Part shown: piece after piece, positions 1-9,000 of the stretch
Position numbering within the stretch: position 1 is the stretch's first letter
How the letters are laid out: each line of letters opens with the position of its first letter
Assembly: GCA_014380135.1 (NCBI GenBank)
Contig: JACMKN010000209.1
Location: forward strand, 1 to 33,054
Source of the DNA: Deltaproteobacteria bacterium
GTDB lineage: Bacteria > Desulfobacterota > Desulfuromonadia > Geobacterales > Pseudopelobacteraceae
Length of the DNA stretch: 33,054 nucleotides
Direction: 5' to 3'
Position numbers and translations under genes: made by a program
The notes under the pieces: model-generated
What the model was told of the DNA's origin: nothing
The model's database searches: none
Seen by the model: the letters and a program-made list of their open reading frames with translations, nothing else

Positions 1-321
1 CAGCAGAATCAGGATTGAAACGGTCGGCAGGGTGTTTTTCACAAGCATCCGGGCGGGTGGCAGTGGCGGCGGCCAGTTACAGTTATTCTCTTCATAAATC
101 TGCAATTCGTTGCGGGCGCTGGTCAGATGCTGTTCCGGCACTAGCAGCTGCCAGCCTGAGCCATCCGTATCAATACAGCAGGGAATCGAACGTGAATCCA
201 GTACCAGCGCCCAGAGTTGAACCCTGCGTTTACTCAGGGCCGGTCTGCTGTCAAGGAGAACCGGTCGCCAAGCTTGCGGATCAAAGCCGTTATTTCTTTC
301 TTCAGAATTCATTCCGTACAT
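1..321 (-). CDS. Rhomboid-family membrane protein, N-terminal part (runs off left edge)
   Basis: Reading the minus strand from an ATG at 321 gives 107 open codons to the window edge with no stop. The frame contains FDPQAWRPVLL, VQLWALVLDSRSIPC, GWQLLVPEQ and ENNCNWPPPLP, then a hydrophobic start TVSILILL at the edge. From memory this pattern matches the cytoplasmic N-terminal region that precedes the membrane domain in Geobacter-type rhomboid intramembrane serine proteases. The catalytic Ser and His would lie outside the window, so protease activity is inferred from family only. A second ATG at 312 is an alternative start; neither has a clear ribosome binding site. The gene is divergent from proA. 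Confidence 0.6.
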   Translation of the reverse strand, partial: MYGMNSEERNNGFDPQAWRPVLLDSRPALSKRRVQLWALVLDSRSIPCCIDTDGSGWQLLVPEQHLTSARNELQIYEENNCNWPPPLPPARMLVKNTLPTVSILILL

Positions 322-370
322 TATAATCACTGATTTCCGATATTATCAGGGGTGCGTAAATAAAAGTATC

Positions 371-399
371 TTGCCCGCCAGTCCGCTTTTGCGTAAACT
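371..399 (+). promoter_or_regulatory. Possible sigma-70 promoter of proA
   Basis: TTGCCC (371-376) and TAAACT (394-399) are separated by 17 bases, 41 bases before the proA ATG. Each hexamer matches four of six consensus bases, so this is a moderate candidate only. Confidence 0.3.
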
Positions 400-440
400 T
401 CGGTTTATTGCCGGCTGATATCATACTGGGAGCTTTCTAA

Positions 441-1697
441 ATGAATATTGCTGAAAAAATTAAAAAAATTGCCATGGACGCCCGTCAGGCATCTCTGGCC
501 ATGGCCCGCCTTTCCAGCGGAACAAAAAACAGTATGCTGCTGAAGATGGCCAATGACCTGGAAGCCAGCACAGCACACCTGCTCTCCGAGAATCAAAAAG
601 ATCTTGAGGCGGGCCGTCTCAAGGGACTTTCCGATGCGATGCTGGACCGCCTGATGCTGGATCAGAAACGTATTGGTGGTATTGCCGGCGCCCTGCGTGA
701 AATTGCGGCCCTGCCGGATCCGGTGGGGGAGGTCACCAGGATGTGGAAGCGCCCCAATGATCTGATGGTCGGCAAGATGCGCATTCCGCTCGGCACGATC
801 GGTATTATCTACGAGGCACGTCCCAATGTTACCGCCGATGCCGCCGCCCTTTGTCTCAAGGCCGGCAACGCCGTGATTCTGCGGGGAGGCTCCGAGGCTA
901 TTCATTCCAATCTGGCCCTGGCGGCTGTACTGCAGGCGGTGCTGAGAGAAATGGGCATCCCGGAAGCGGCTCTTTCGCTGATTCCGTTTACCGAGCGCGA
1001 AGGGGTGCTGGAGATGCTCAAACAGGAGCAGTCCATCGATCTGATCATTCCGCGGGGGGGGGAGAGCTTGATCCGGTTTGTGGTTGAGAACTCGCGCATC
1101 CCGGTTATCAAACATTACAAGGGTGTCTGTCACGTCTTCGTGGATCAGTCGGCCGATTATGCAATGGCCGAGCGGATCATCGTCAATGCCAAAACCCAGC
1201 GCCCCGGTGTCTGCAATGCCTTGGAGACACTGTTGATTCACAAGGTTGTGGCGGCCGAGTTCATTCCCAGAATCGCTGCCGTGCTGTCCGCCCTGAAGGT
1301 GGAATTACGCGGTGACGAGGCCTTCTGCAGCCTCGCCCCGCAGGCTCTGCCGGCTGTGGAGGAAGACTGGCACGCTGAGTATCTGGAACTGATCCTGGCC
1401 TGCCGTGTCGTGGATGATATGGATGCCGCCATCGATCACATCAATCGCTACTGTTCACTGCACACCGAATCGATCATCACCAGCGATTACGGTCGGGCGC
1501 AGCGCTTCATACGCGAGGTCAACTCCTCCTGCGTGATGGTCAATGCCTCCACCCGCTTTGCCGATGGCGGCGAGCTGGGTCTGGGGGCCGAAATCGGCAT
1601 TTCCACCACCAAGCTGCACTCCTTCGGTCCGATGGGGCTGGAGGATTTGACTACCACCAAGTTCATTGTTTATGGAGATGGACAGGTGCGGGAGTAG
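441..1697 (+). CDS. proA: Gamma-glutamyl phosphate reductase
   Basis: ProA reduces gamma-glutamyl phosphate to glutamate semialdehyde with NADPH, the second step of proline synthesis, in the cytoplasm. The 418-residue product has the normal length of the family. It shows the aldehyde-dehydrogenase-fold signatures: PLGTIGIIYEARPNVTADAA, IIPRGGESLIRFV, the catalytic region TQRPGVCNALETLL with Cys258 as likely nucleophile, and the C-terminal GLGAEIGISTTKLHSFGPMGLEDLTTTKF. GGGAG at 428-432 is a suitable ribosome binding site for the ATG at 441. The 3' end is unusual: a degraded second copy of its last ~60 bases lies about 430 bases downstream (see repeat features), with a toxin-antitoxin module between the copies. 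The identification is secure. Confidence 0.97.
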   Translation: MNIAEKIKKIAMDARQASLAMARLSSGTKNSMLLKMANDLEASTAHLLSENQKDLEAGRLKGLSDAMLDRLMLDQKRIGGIAGALREIAALPDPVGEVTRMWKRPNDLMVGKMRIPLGTIGIIYEARPNVTADAAALCLKAGNAVILRGGSEAIHSNLALAAVLQAVLREMGIPEAALSLIPFTEREGVLEMLKQEQSIDLIIPRGGESLIRFVVENSRIPVIKHYKGVCHVFVDQSADYAMAERIIVNAKTQRPGVCNALETLLIHKVVAAEFIPRIAAVLSALKVELRGDEAFCSLAPQALPAVEEDWHAEYLELILACRVVDDMDAAIDHINRYCSLHTESIITSDYGRAQRFIREVNSSCVMVNASTRFADGGELGLGAEIGISTTKLHSFGPMGLEDLTTTKFIVYGDGQVRE

Positions 1698-1701
1698 AAA
1701 A
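1638..1701 (+). repeat. Direct repeat copy A: intact 3' end of proA
   Basis: These bases encode the ProA C terminus and stop codon. They match 2132-2196 at 51 of 64 aligned positions, plus one extra T in the second copy. The two copies flank a toxin-antitoxin module. Confidence 0.75.
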
Positions 1702-1729
1702 TACGAAACTGCAGGATATGGAGGTAATC

Positions 1730-2032
1730 ATGCCGCATATACACCCATTATCTGAACTTAAGAGCCACTTGGACCAGATTGTGGACATTTGCCGTAAAGA
1801 CAACCAGCCAGTTTACTTGACCAGAAAAGGTCATGGAGAATTGGTGTTGATGAGCCTTGCCGGCTACGAGCAGATTCAGGCGAAGCTTAAAAGGTATGAA
1901 GAGATTGAATCGGAAATGGAGTTACTTTGTGTACGAGAGGCTGAAGCGCGTTATGCGGAGATAGAAGCGGGTAATGTAACTTGTCGCCCGCTGGAGGATT
2001 CGGTGCGGGATGCGCGCGGAAAATTGAAATGA
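1730..2032 (+). CDS. Phd/YefM-type antitoxin
   Basis: The 100-residue product starts MPHIHPLSELKSHLDQIV and continues with PVYLTRKGHGELVLMSLAGYEQI, the usual N-terminal DNA-binding fold of Phd/YefM antitoxins, followed by a charged helical tail that would clamp a toxin. The start at 1730 is chosen because GGAGGT at 1720-1725 lies five bases before it; an ATG at 1718 overlaps that site. Its TGA overlaps the ATG of the following toxin remnant (ATGA at 2029-2032), as in an intact operon. Such antitoxins neutralise a RelE/ParE toxin and repress their own promoter. Here the toxin is mostly deleted, so the antitoxin may be an orphan. Confidence 0.85.
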   Translation: MPHIHPLSELKSHLDQIVDICRKDNQPVYLTRKGHGELVLMSLAGYEQIQAKLKRYEEIESEMELLCVREAEARYAEIEAGNVTCRPLEDSVRDARGKLK

Positions 2033-2124
2033 AACGAGTGGTGCTGGCTCCGGCAGCAGAAGAAGAGATGCTTGCGGTCATGCATTTGCGACGTGAGCCA
2101 AACTATTGGCGAAAGCGTAAATAG
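2029..2124 (+). pseudogene. ParE/RelE toxin remnant with internal deletion
   Basis: This 31-codon frame begins MKRVVLAPAAEEEML, the normal start of a ParE-like toxin. It then passes directly to AVMHLRREPNYWRKRK, the normal end of the same family, which is usually about 95 residues long. About 65 central codons are missing while both ends stay in one frame. It overlaps the antitoxin stop by ATGA. The peptide lacks the toxin core and is very unlikely to be active. Confidence 0.8.
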
Positions 2125-2131
2125 GCATCAA

Positions 2132-2196
2132 CTGGAGGTTCCGACCACCACCTAAGTTCATCGTCTATGGGGATGGGTAGGTCAGGAAGTAAAAAA
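2132..2196 (+). repeat. Direct repeat copy B: degraded duplicate of the proA 3' end
   Basis: In one frame this reads LEVPTTT and, after one inserted T, FIVYGDG, paralleling the ProA C terminus LEDLTTTKFIVYGDG. It is 51/64 identical to 1638-1701. It sits directly after the toxin remnant and directly before the terminator that probably once served proA. Confidence 0.75.
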
Positions 2197-2212
2197 CCGG
2201 ATCACATAAAAC

Positions 2213-2254
2213 AAAAAAAACGCCCCGTCGGGATCATTCCGGCGGGGCGTTTTT
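2213..2254. terminator. Bidirectional rho-independent terminator
   Basis: An A-run (2213-2220) precedes the stem CGCCCCG (2221-2227) / CGGGGCG (2243-2249), which is extended inward by further pairs, and a T-run follows (2250-2254). It can end proA-side transcripts on the plus strand and the XRE gene on the minus strand. Confidence 0.88.
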
Positions 2255-2259
2255 ATTGT

Positions 2260-2601
2260 CTATTTATCCTGTCTGGTGGCGTTGGTGGTTATCTTGAGGA
2301 TACTTTCCTGAATGTCTTTATTGGGGATTGCCCGGTAGGAATCAAGCAGGAGTTTTTCAGAAACTGCCAAAGGTATAACATCTTGCCCCGCAATAAAAAA
2401 CTCCTGAACGGACACGGAGAGTGCCCCCGCCGCTAACTGAAGCTTTTCAGTGTTCAACATATTTTTACCGGATTCATATTTCTGTAGCTGCCCCCTTGAG
2501 ACCCCCACGAGTTCCGCCATTTTCTCCTGACTAACACCCGTCTGCTCCCGCAGTTGCTTCAACCTGAACCCTATTTCCTTGCTGGTACGAATCTTTGCCA
2601 T
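2260..2601 (-). CDS. XRE-family HTH transcriptional regulator
   Basis: The 113-residue protein contains a standard Cro/C1-type helix-turn-helix: IGFRLKQLREQTGVSQEKMAELVGV followed by SRGQLQKYESGKN at about residues 10-50. A C-terminal helical part of unknown role follows. The ATG at 2601 is preferred over an upstream extension because GAGG lies just before it and the extension is not protein-like. The gene is divergent from the helicase gene, and the shared 133-base intergenic region holds a perfect palindrome. By analogy with controller proteins of restriction-modification systems, it probably regulates the defence operon and itself; that role is inferred. Confidence 0.88.
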   Translation of the reverse strand: MAKIRTSKEIGFRLKQLREQTGVSQEKMAELVGVSRGQLQKYESGKNMLNTEKLQLAAGALSVSVQEFFIAGQDVIPLAVSEKLLLDSYRAIPNKDIQESILKITTNATRQDK

Positions 2602-2676
2602 ATACGCCTCATTTTGGGGTGGAGCATACCCCGAGGCACACGCTGGCGAAACACACCTTGAATACGCTTTAATTGT

Positions 2677-2689
2677 ATACTTGAAGTAT
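2677..2689. promoter_or_regulatory. Palindromic operator candidate between XRE gene and helicase
   Basis: ATACTTGAAGTAT has perfect 6-base arms around one central base. It lies in the divergent promoter region, 46 bases before the helicase ATG and 76 bases before the XRE gene. Short symmetric sites of this kind are typical targets of XRE dimers. Confidence 0.5.
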
Positions 2690-2734
2690 GCTATGTGGCA
2701 TATCTGAGATGTTTTAAGGTTCTCCGGAGGGAAT

Positions 2735-5700
2735 ATGCCTACCATCTACGACAACATTGAAAATCAGTTTCTTCGAGGCCTTTCAAATTCTCTTGAAGTT
2801 GCGACCCGTGCCGATTTCTGTGTCGGTTACTTCAATCTGCGCGGCTGGAAAGGCGTTGCCGATTACGTTGATCAGTGGCAAGGAGGCGAGGACAGCTGTT
2901 GCCGCTTGTTGATAGGGATGCAGAGGATGCCGCTGGATATGGTGAAGGCCGGTTATACCAACTCCGGCCCTGGCGTAATGGACAATGCGACAGCCAACCG
3001 CATCAAGAAGCAACTGGCACAGGAGTTTCGGGATCAATTGGTTGTCGGTGCACCGACTGATGCTGATGAAAAGGCGCTCCGCAAACTTCTGCATCAGATC
3101 AGGGATAAAAAGGTCATCGTCAAGCTGTTCCTGCAATACCAGTTACACGCCAAGCTTTATCTTGCCTTCCGCGATGACCGAATGACCCCCACCATCGGCT
3201 ACCTAGGCAGCAGCAACCTGACCCTTGCTGGTCTCAATCATCAGGGTGAATTGAATATCGACGTACTGGAGCAGGATGCCGCTCGCAAGCTGTCGGGGTG
3301 GTTTGATGAACGCTGGGAAGATCGCTGGTGTATCGACATCACAAATGAACTGATCGAGATACTGGACAGCAGTTGGGCCACGGAAAAGTTAATTCCACCT
3401 TATTACATCTATCTGAAGATTGCCTATCACCTGTCACGGGAGGCCCGTGCCGGTTTTGCCGAGTTCAAGATTCCAAGAGTTTTTCAGAAAGAGTTACTGG
3501 AGTTTCAGCAAAAAGCGGTGCTGGTGGCAGCACACTACCTCAATAAACGCGGCGGCGTCATCATCGGCGATGTTGTCGGTTTGGGCAAGACCATCACCGC
3601 AACCGCCCTGGCAAAAATATTCGAGGAAGATTATTTCCTGGAAACATTGATTATCTGCCCCAGGAACCTGGTGACCATGTGGGAGGGTTACGCTCACAAG
3701 TATCAGCTACGGGCAAAAGTCATCTCTGTGACACAAGTGCAAACGATTCTTCCCAAAGAGCGGCGCTACCGGTTGGTGGTAATTGACGAAAGCCACAACC
3801 TCAGAAATCGGGAAGGAAAGCGCTACAAATCTATCCGCGAATATCTTCAGCTGAACGAAAGCAAGGTTGTCCTGCTAACGGCGACTCCCTACAACAAAAC
3901 CTATCTTGATCTTTCAACTCAACTGGCTCTGTTTCTGGAAGAAGACACTGACTTAGGGATTAGTCCTGAGCGTTATATTGAAAGTATCGGCGGGCCGGTG
4001 CAGTTTATGGCTTTGCACCAGTGCCATGCCAGAAGCATTGCTGCTTTTGAAAAGAGCGATTTCCCTGATGACTGGCGCGAGCTGATGCGGCTGTATCTGG
4101 TACGTCGAACACGAAGCTTCATCAAGGAGCATTACGCCAAGAACGATCCTGAAAAGAACAGAAAGTATCTTGGGTTTGCTGATGGCAGCCGCTCATATTT
4201 CCCCGACCGCATACCAAAAGACGTCACCTATCATTTCGATCCAAAAGACAAAATGGACCAGTACGCAAGGCTCTATTCCAGCGAGGTGGTAGACATTATC
4301 AATACCCTCAATCTGCCGCGTTATGGACTTGAGAACTATCTGGATGGGAAAAGCACTCTGACTCCTACAAAAGAGGAGAAGGCGCTCAAAGAAAATCTCT
4401 CGCGCGCCGGTAAACGGCTGATGGGCTTTTGCAGGACAAACCTGTTCAAGCGGCTTGAGAGTAGCGGTTATGCCTTCCTGCTGTCGCTTAGTCGCCACGT
4501 GCTCAGAAATTTCCTCTATTTGCATGCAATAGAGAATGATCTTGAGTTCCCCATTGGCCCGCAACAGGGGAGTATTCTGGATGGCTTTATTGAAGATGAA
4601 GATGGTGATGGCGATACCCGCAAGGTGTATTTGGATGCAGACAGCTACCTCGCACAGGCTGCCAAGTTGTACACCTGGTTCGCGACCAGAGAGCGTGACA
4701 ATTTCGAGTGGATCAGGGCAGGACTTTTCAAGAAGACACTCAAATCAGAGCTGATGAAGGATAGCGCCGCCCTTCTGAAGATCATCAACATGGTGAAGGA
4801 GTGGCGCCCGGCAGACGACCGCCAGTTGAATGCGTTTTACGATCTCTGCACTAAGGCCCACCCCAAGGAAAAGGTGCTCATCTTTACACAGTTTGCTGAT
4901 ACCGCCCGCTACCTGGCAGAAGAGCTGGAAAAACGGGGAATGACCCAGATCGAAGGTGTCACGGGTGGCACTGATGATCCCACGGACAACGCCCGCCGCT
5001 TCAGCCCCATCAGCAACGGCGCGAAAGGGGTGCAGAATGAAATCAGGGTGCTGGTCAGCACCGATGTATTAAGCGAAGGGCAGAACCTCCAAGATGCCCA
5101 TATCGTGCTGAACTACGACCTTCCGTGGGCCATCATCCGCCTGATTCAACGTGCCGGTCGTGTGGACAGGATCGGCCAGAAATCAGATCAAATTCTCTGC
5201 TATTCGTTTCTGCCGGAAGAGGGTCTGGAAAATATCATCAACCTGCGGGGCAGGCTTTCGCGCCGCATCGGTGAGAATGCCGAGGTTGTCGGAGCCGATG
5301 AAACCTTTTTTGACGGCGACCCGATCAACATCAGGGATATGTACAACGAGAAATCCGGCATCCTGGATGAAGGGGACGAGGGCGAGGTTGATCTCGCCTC
5401 TTACGCCTGGCAGATATGGAAAAACGCCACCGATGCCGACCGGAGCCTGTTGAAGACCATACCAGAACTTGCCAATTCCATCTATGGCACTAAGTCAATT
5501 CCAGCAGCCATTGCCGATAAACAGGGCGTCATCGTCTACAGCCGCACGGCTGAGGATAATGACTTCCTGGCCTGGCTGAATGAGCAGGGCGATGTTATCA
5601 CCCAATCGCAAAAGACCATCCTCGACGCTGCCGCTTGCTCCCACGATACACCGCCACTCCATCGGCTTGAACATCATCATGGTCTGGTAGCCAAAGGGCT

Positions 5701-5908
5701 TGACTTGATTAAGGATACCGAGTCATCGGCGACCGGCACGCTGGGCAAAAAGTCAAGCGTCCGTTATCGCGTTTTCATGCACCTTGATCGTTATATCAAG
5801 GCCAATGAAGGGACTCTGTTTGTCACCAGCGAGCTGAAACGTGCTGTTGATGACATCTTCAAGTTTCCATTGAAGAGTTTGCCCGCGAGACTATCGGCCG
5901 CCAGCTGA
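2735..5908 (+). CDS. PLD-domain SNF2/DEAD-like helicase of a defence operon (C terminus frameshifted)
   Basis: The 1057-residue product has two parts. The N-terminal ~200 residues are phospholipase D-like, with the HxK motif HAKLYL (His138, Lys140) and GSSNLT (158-163); a single such motif suggests a dimeric nuclease as in BfiI-type enzymes. The remainder is a superfamily 2 helicase/translocase: Walker A GLGKT (282-286), DESH box (351-354), TATP (382-385), and the C-terminal lobe KVLIFTQFADT (~713) to QRAGRVDRIGQ (~805-815). GGAGGG at 2726-2731 supports the start. The in-frame end LKSLPARLSAAS is probably not native: the reading that fits continues in the -1 frame to 6054. Overall it resembles SNF2-type subunits of restriction and DISARM-like systems. 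Its substrate is probably foreign DNA (inferred). Confidence 0.9.
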   Translation: MPTIYDNIENQFLRGLSNSLEVATRADFCVGYFNLRGWKGVADYVDQWQGGEDSCCRLLIGMQRMPLDMVKAGYTNSGPGVMDNATANRIKKQLAQEFRDQLVVGAPTDADEKALRKLLHQIRDKKVIVKLFLQYQLHAKLYLAFRDDRMTPTIGYLGSSNLTLAGLNHQGELNIDVLEQDAARKLSGWFDERWEDRWCIDITNELIEILDSSWATEKLIPPYYIYLKIAYHLSREARAGFAEFKIPRVFQKELLEFQQKAVLVAAHYLNKRGGVIIGDVVGLGKTITATALAKIFEEDYFLETLIICPRNLVTMWEGYAHKYQLRAKVISVTQVQTILPKERRYRLVVIDESHNLRNREGKRYKSIREYLQLNESKVVLLTATPYNKTYLDLSTQLALFLEEDTDLGISPERYIESIGGPVQFMALHQCHARSIAAFEKSDFPDDWRELMRLYLVRRTRSFIKEHYAKNDPEKNRKYLGFADGSRSYFPDRIPKDVTYHFDPKDKMDQYARLYSSEVVDIINTLNLPRYGLENYLDGKSTLTPTKEEKALKENLSRAGKRLMGFCRTNLFKRLESSGYAFLLSLSRHVLRNFLYLHAIENDLEFPIGPQQGSILDGFIEDEDGDGDTRKVYLDADSYLAQAAKLYTWFATRERDNFEWIRAGLFKKTLKSELMKDSAALLKIINMVKEWRPADDRQLNAFYDLCTKAHPKEKVLIFTQFADTARYLAEELEKRGMTQIEGVTGGTDDPTDNARRFSPISNGAKGVQNEIRVLVSTDVLSEGQNLQDAHIVLNYDLPWAIIRLIQRAGRVDRIGQKSDQILCYSFLPEEGLENIINLRGRLSRRIGENAEVVGADETFFDGDPINIRDMYNEKSGILDEGDEGEVDLASYAWQIWKNATDADRSLLKTIPELANSIYGTKSIPAAIADKQGVIVYSRTAEDNDFLAWLNEQGDVITQSQKTILDAAACSHDTPPLHRLEHHHGLVAKGLDLIKDTESSATGTLGKKSSVRYRVFMHLDRYIKANEGTLFVTSELKRAVDDIFKFPLKSLPARLSAAS

Positions 5909-6054
5909 AAACCGGCGTGTCTGATGAAGGGCTGGCCAACCTGGTTATTTCCCTGCGGGATGATGACAAGCTCTGCATTGTCGAAGAAGAGCAATTTCAT
6001 AATCGTGAACCACAGATCATTTGCTCTATGGGGCTTGTCAATTCGGAGGGGTAA
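5869..6054 (+). other. Displaced C-terminal coding segment of the helicase (frameshift)
   Basis: In the frame one base behind the helicase, the DNA reads IEEFARETIGRQL, DEGLANLVISLRDDDKL and PQIICSMGLVNSEG, and stops at TAA 6052-6054. The next base begins the methyltransferase ATG, a tight operon junction. A single missing base in the CC at 5867-5868 (for example CCC giving KFPIEEFA) would join both frames into one ~1105-residue protein. No classical slippery heptamer is seen, so a mutation or a sequencing error is more likely than programmed frameshifting. Confidence 0.8.
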
Positions 6055-9000
6055 ATGTCGATCAAGAAATCAGTCTTTTCAAAGCTGATAAAGAACTTCC
6101 AGCTACGGGAACTGTTCAACCAGCTCGGCTGGAACCATACCACCAAGAAAGAACCGGTGGCGGTGGATAGTCAAGTCTATCAGCTTGAGGCAATTGCCGA
6201 AAAGAGCGCCTTTTTTGTGTTTGTCTGTGAGACAAGCGGCAAAGTGCCGGACTATGCCACCCGCAAGAAGATTGATTCCGCCATCACCAAGCTCTATCAC
6301 CAACACCTGATCATCTACACCAACAGCGGTAAGCGGCAACAGGTCTGGCAGTTGGTGGTAAAGGAGCTGGACAAACCGGCGGTTGTTCGAGAAACACCAT
6401 ACTTTTCTACTCAGGAACCGGAGCTGCTGCTTCAGAAGCTCCAGCACCTGTTTTTCACCATAGATGAAGAGGACAACATCACAATTGCCGATGTTACCGG
6501 TCGGATAGGTGGAGCGTTTAATACAAATGCCGAGAAGGTCACCAAAAAATTCTATGAGGGCTTCAAGAAAGAGCACACGGCATTTCTCAGCTTCATAAAG
6601 GGCATAACCGAGTCGCAGGATAAGGACTGGTATGCCTCGCTCATGCTCAACAGGCTGATGTTCATCTACTTCATCCAGAAAAAGGGCTTTCTCAATAACG
6701 ACAAGTTTTATCTGAAGACCAAGCTGGCTGAGACACAATCACGCAAAGGGAAGGACAATTTCTATTCATTTTATCGCAACTTCCTGCTGGTGCTGTTCCA
6801 TCAGGGGCTGGGATCGCCTGACAACAAGAAGCTTGAAAACGAGCTTGGCAAGGTGCCTTACCTGAACGGCGGCCTGTTTGATGTTCACGAACTGGAGACT
6901 ACCTATACCACTATCCAGATAGAGGACAAGGCATTCGAGCGGATATTCAGCTTTTTCGACGAGTACGAATGGCACTTGGACACCCGCCAGAAGGCCACGG
7001 GCAAAGAGATCAATCCTGATGTCATCGGTTACATCTTCGAAAAGTACATCAATGACCGCGCCGCTATGGGTGCCTATTACACCAAAGAGGATATTACCGA
7101 CTACATCGGCAAGAACTGCATCATTCCCTTCCTGTTTGATGAACTGAAGCGGCACTACCCGGCAGCTCTGAACAAGGGCAGCGATGTGTGGAAACTGTTG
7201 CAGCTGCACACCAGCGATTACATCTATCCGGCCATACAGCATGGTGTTGAGCTTGAACTGCCGGCAGAGATTGCTAAAGGACTTGGCGACGTCAGCCAGC
7301 GGGGAGAATGGAACAAACCGGCACCTACTGAAACTGGTTACGCCCTGCCGACAGAAATCTGGCGTGAGGTGGTTGAGCGGCGCAGACGCTATGCCGAGGT
7401 AAAGGGGAAGATTGAAGCGGGCGAGATTCACGAGATCAACGACCTGATCACCTACAATCTCAACATTACCAAGTTTGCCATTGATGTCATCCAGAACAGA
7501 GCCGATCCCGAGCTGATCCGTCATTTCTACAAGGCGCTGGAGAAAATTACTGTACTCGACCCCACTTGTGGTTCCGGTGCATTCCTGTTTGCCGCCATGA
7601 ATATCCTGGAGCCGCTATACGAAGCCTGTATTGGCCGCATGCATGCTTTTGTCGATGAGGGTGGCACTGGCAAATTCAAGATTTTCGATGAAGTCCTGAA
7701 ACGGGTGGATGCACCGGAACACCCCAATCTCCAGTATTTCATTTTCAAAACAATCATTCTCAATAACCTCTTTGGCGTGGACATCATGCACGAGGCCATC
7801 GAGATTGCCAAACTGCGTCTGTTCCTCAAGCTGGTTGCTACGGTGGATGTGGACTACAAGAAGTCGAATATGGGACTGGAGCCGCTGCCGGATATTGACT
7901 TCAACATTCGCTCTGGCAATTCGCTGGTCGGTTTTGTGTCGATTGACGAGGTGAAGAAGGCGGTTGAAGGGCAATTAGGCTTTCACGACAAGGACATTGC
8001 CAGTATCGAAGAAGGCGCTGATTACGTGAAGCGGGCATTTTCAGCTTTTCGCGAGGCACAGATTGAAAATGACACCACGAAGAAAGGTGCCAAGAAGGAG
8101 CTGGCCGACCGGTTGCACAAGCTGAATAACCGGCTTGATGTGTACCTGGGCAAGCTGTATGGCAAAGATCCAAAGAAGGTTTCCGATTACAAGGCTTGGC
8201 ATGATTCACACCAGCCGTTTCACTGGTTTGCCGAATTTTACGAGATCATCCATGACCGTGGTGGGTTTGATGTGATTATTGGGAATCCTCCATACCTTGA
8301 ACAACGCGAGGTTAAATACAGTGTGAAAGGATTCGTTACCGCTGAATCGGGTGCGATTCATTCAATGTGTGTTGAAAGAAGTTTTAACGTCACAAGCAAG
8401 TACGCTTCCATAAGTATGATTGTTCCATTGGCACTTGTATCAACCCAAAGAATGTTGAGTACCCAAAATGTCATCGAATCCACCAGCTGTGCTTGGTATT
8501 CAAATTTTTCCTGGAGACCAGGAAAGTTGTTTGACACAGTAAATAGAGCTTTGACAATATTTATTTCAAGAAAAACAGATAGTAATCGGGTGTTCTCAAC
8601 AAATTATAAAAAGTGGAACGCTCATAGCCGTGATGAATTGATGAATCAAATTAGTTATTGTGAAATCCCTCATGATCGCCATACCTCTTGGCGGCCTAAA
8701 ATAGGAAATAAGACAGAAATAAAAATACTTGAGAAACTATTAAAAACTGGTTCAAGTATAGGTAAATTCTACGGTAAATCGGATAATAGGGTTTATTATA
8801 GAACTACAGGAGGATTGTATTGGAAAATATTTACTGATTTTGCCCCAAAATTCGTGTTGAACGGGAAAAAAGGGCATTCTTCAAGAGAAACCTGGTTTAC
8901 GCTTGGCACAAAATCTCATATCAAGTCAGCCGTTGCCGTGCTTTCAAGCGATTTATTTTGGTGGTGGTATACAGTGACTTCAAATTTAAGAGACTTAAAT

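Noticed and set aside
15-326. Plus-strand open frame of 103 codons at the left edge
   Set aside because: The opposite strand encodes a convincing rhomboid-type N terminus over the same bases; the plus frame has no family features.
2167-2436. Plus-strand frame over the proA terminator and XRE gene
   Set aside because: It crosses a strong terminator and overlaps the better supported regulator on the other strand.
5850-5880. Programmed -1 frameshift site in the helicase
   Set aside because: The frame relation is right but there is no X XXY YYZ slippery heptamer or obvious stimulatory stem, so a mutation is the simpler explanation.
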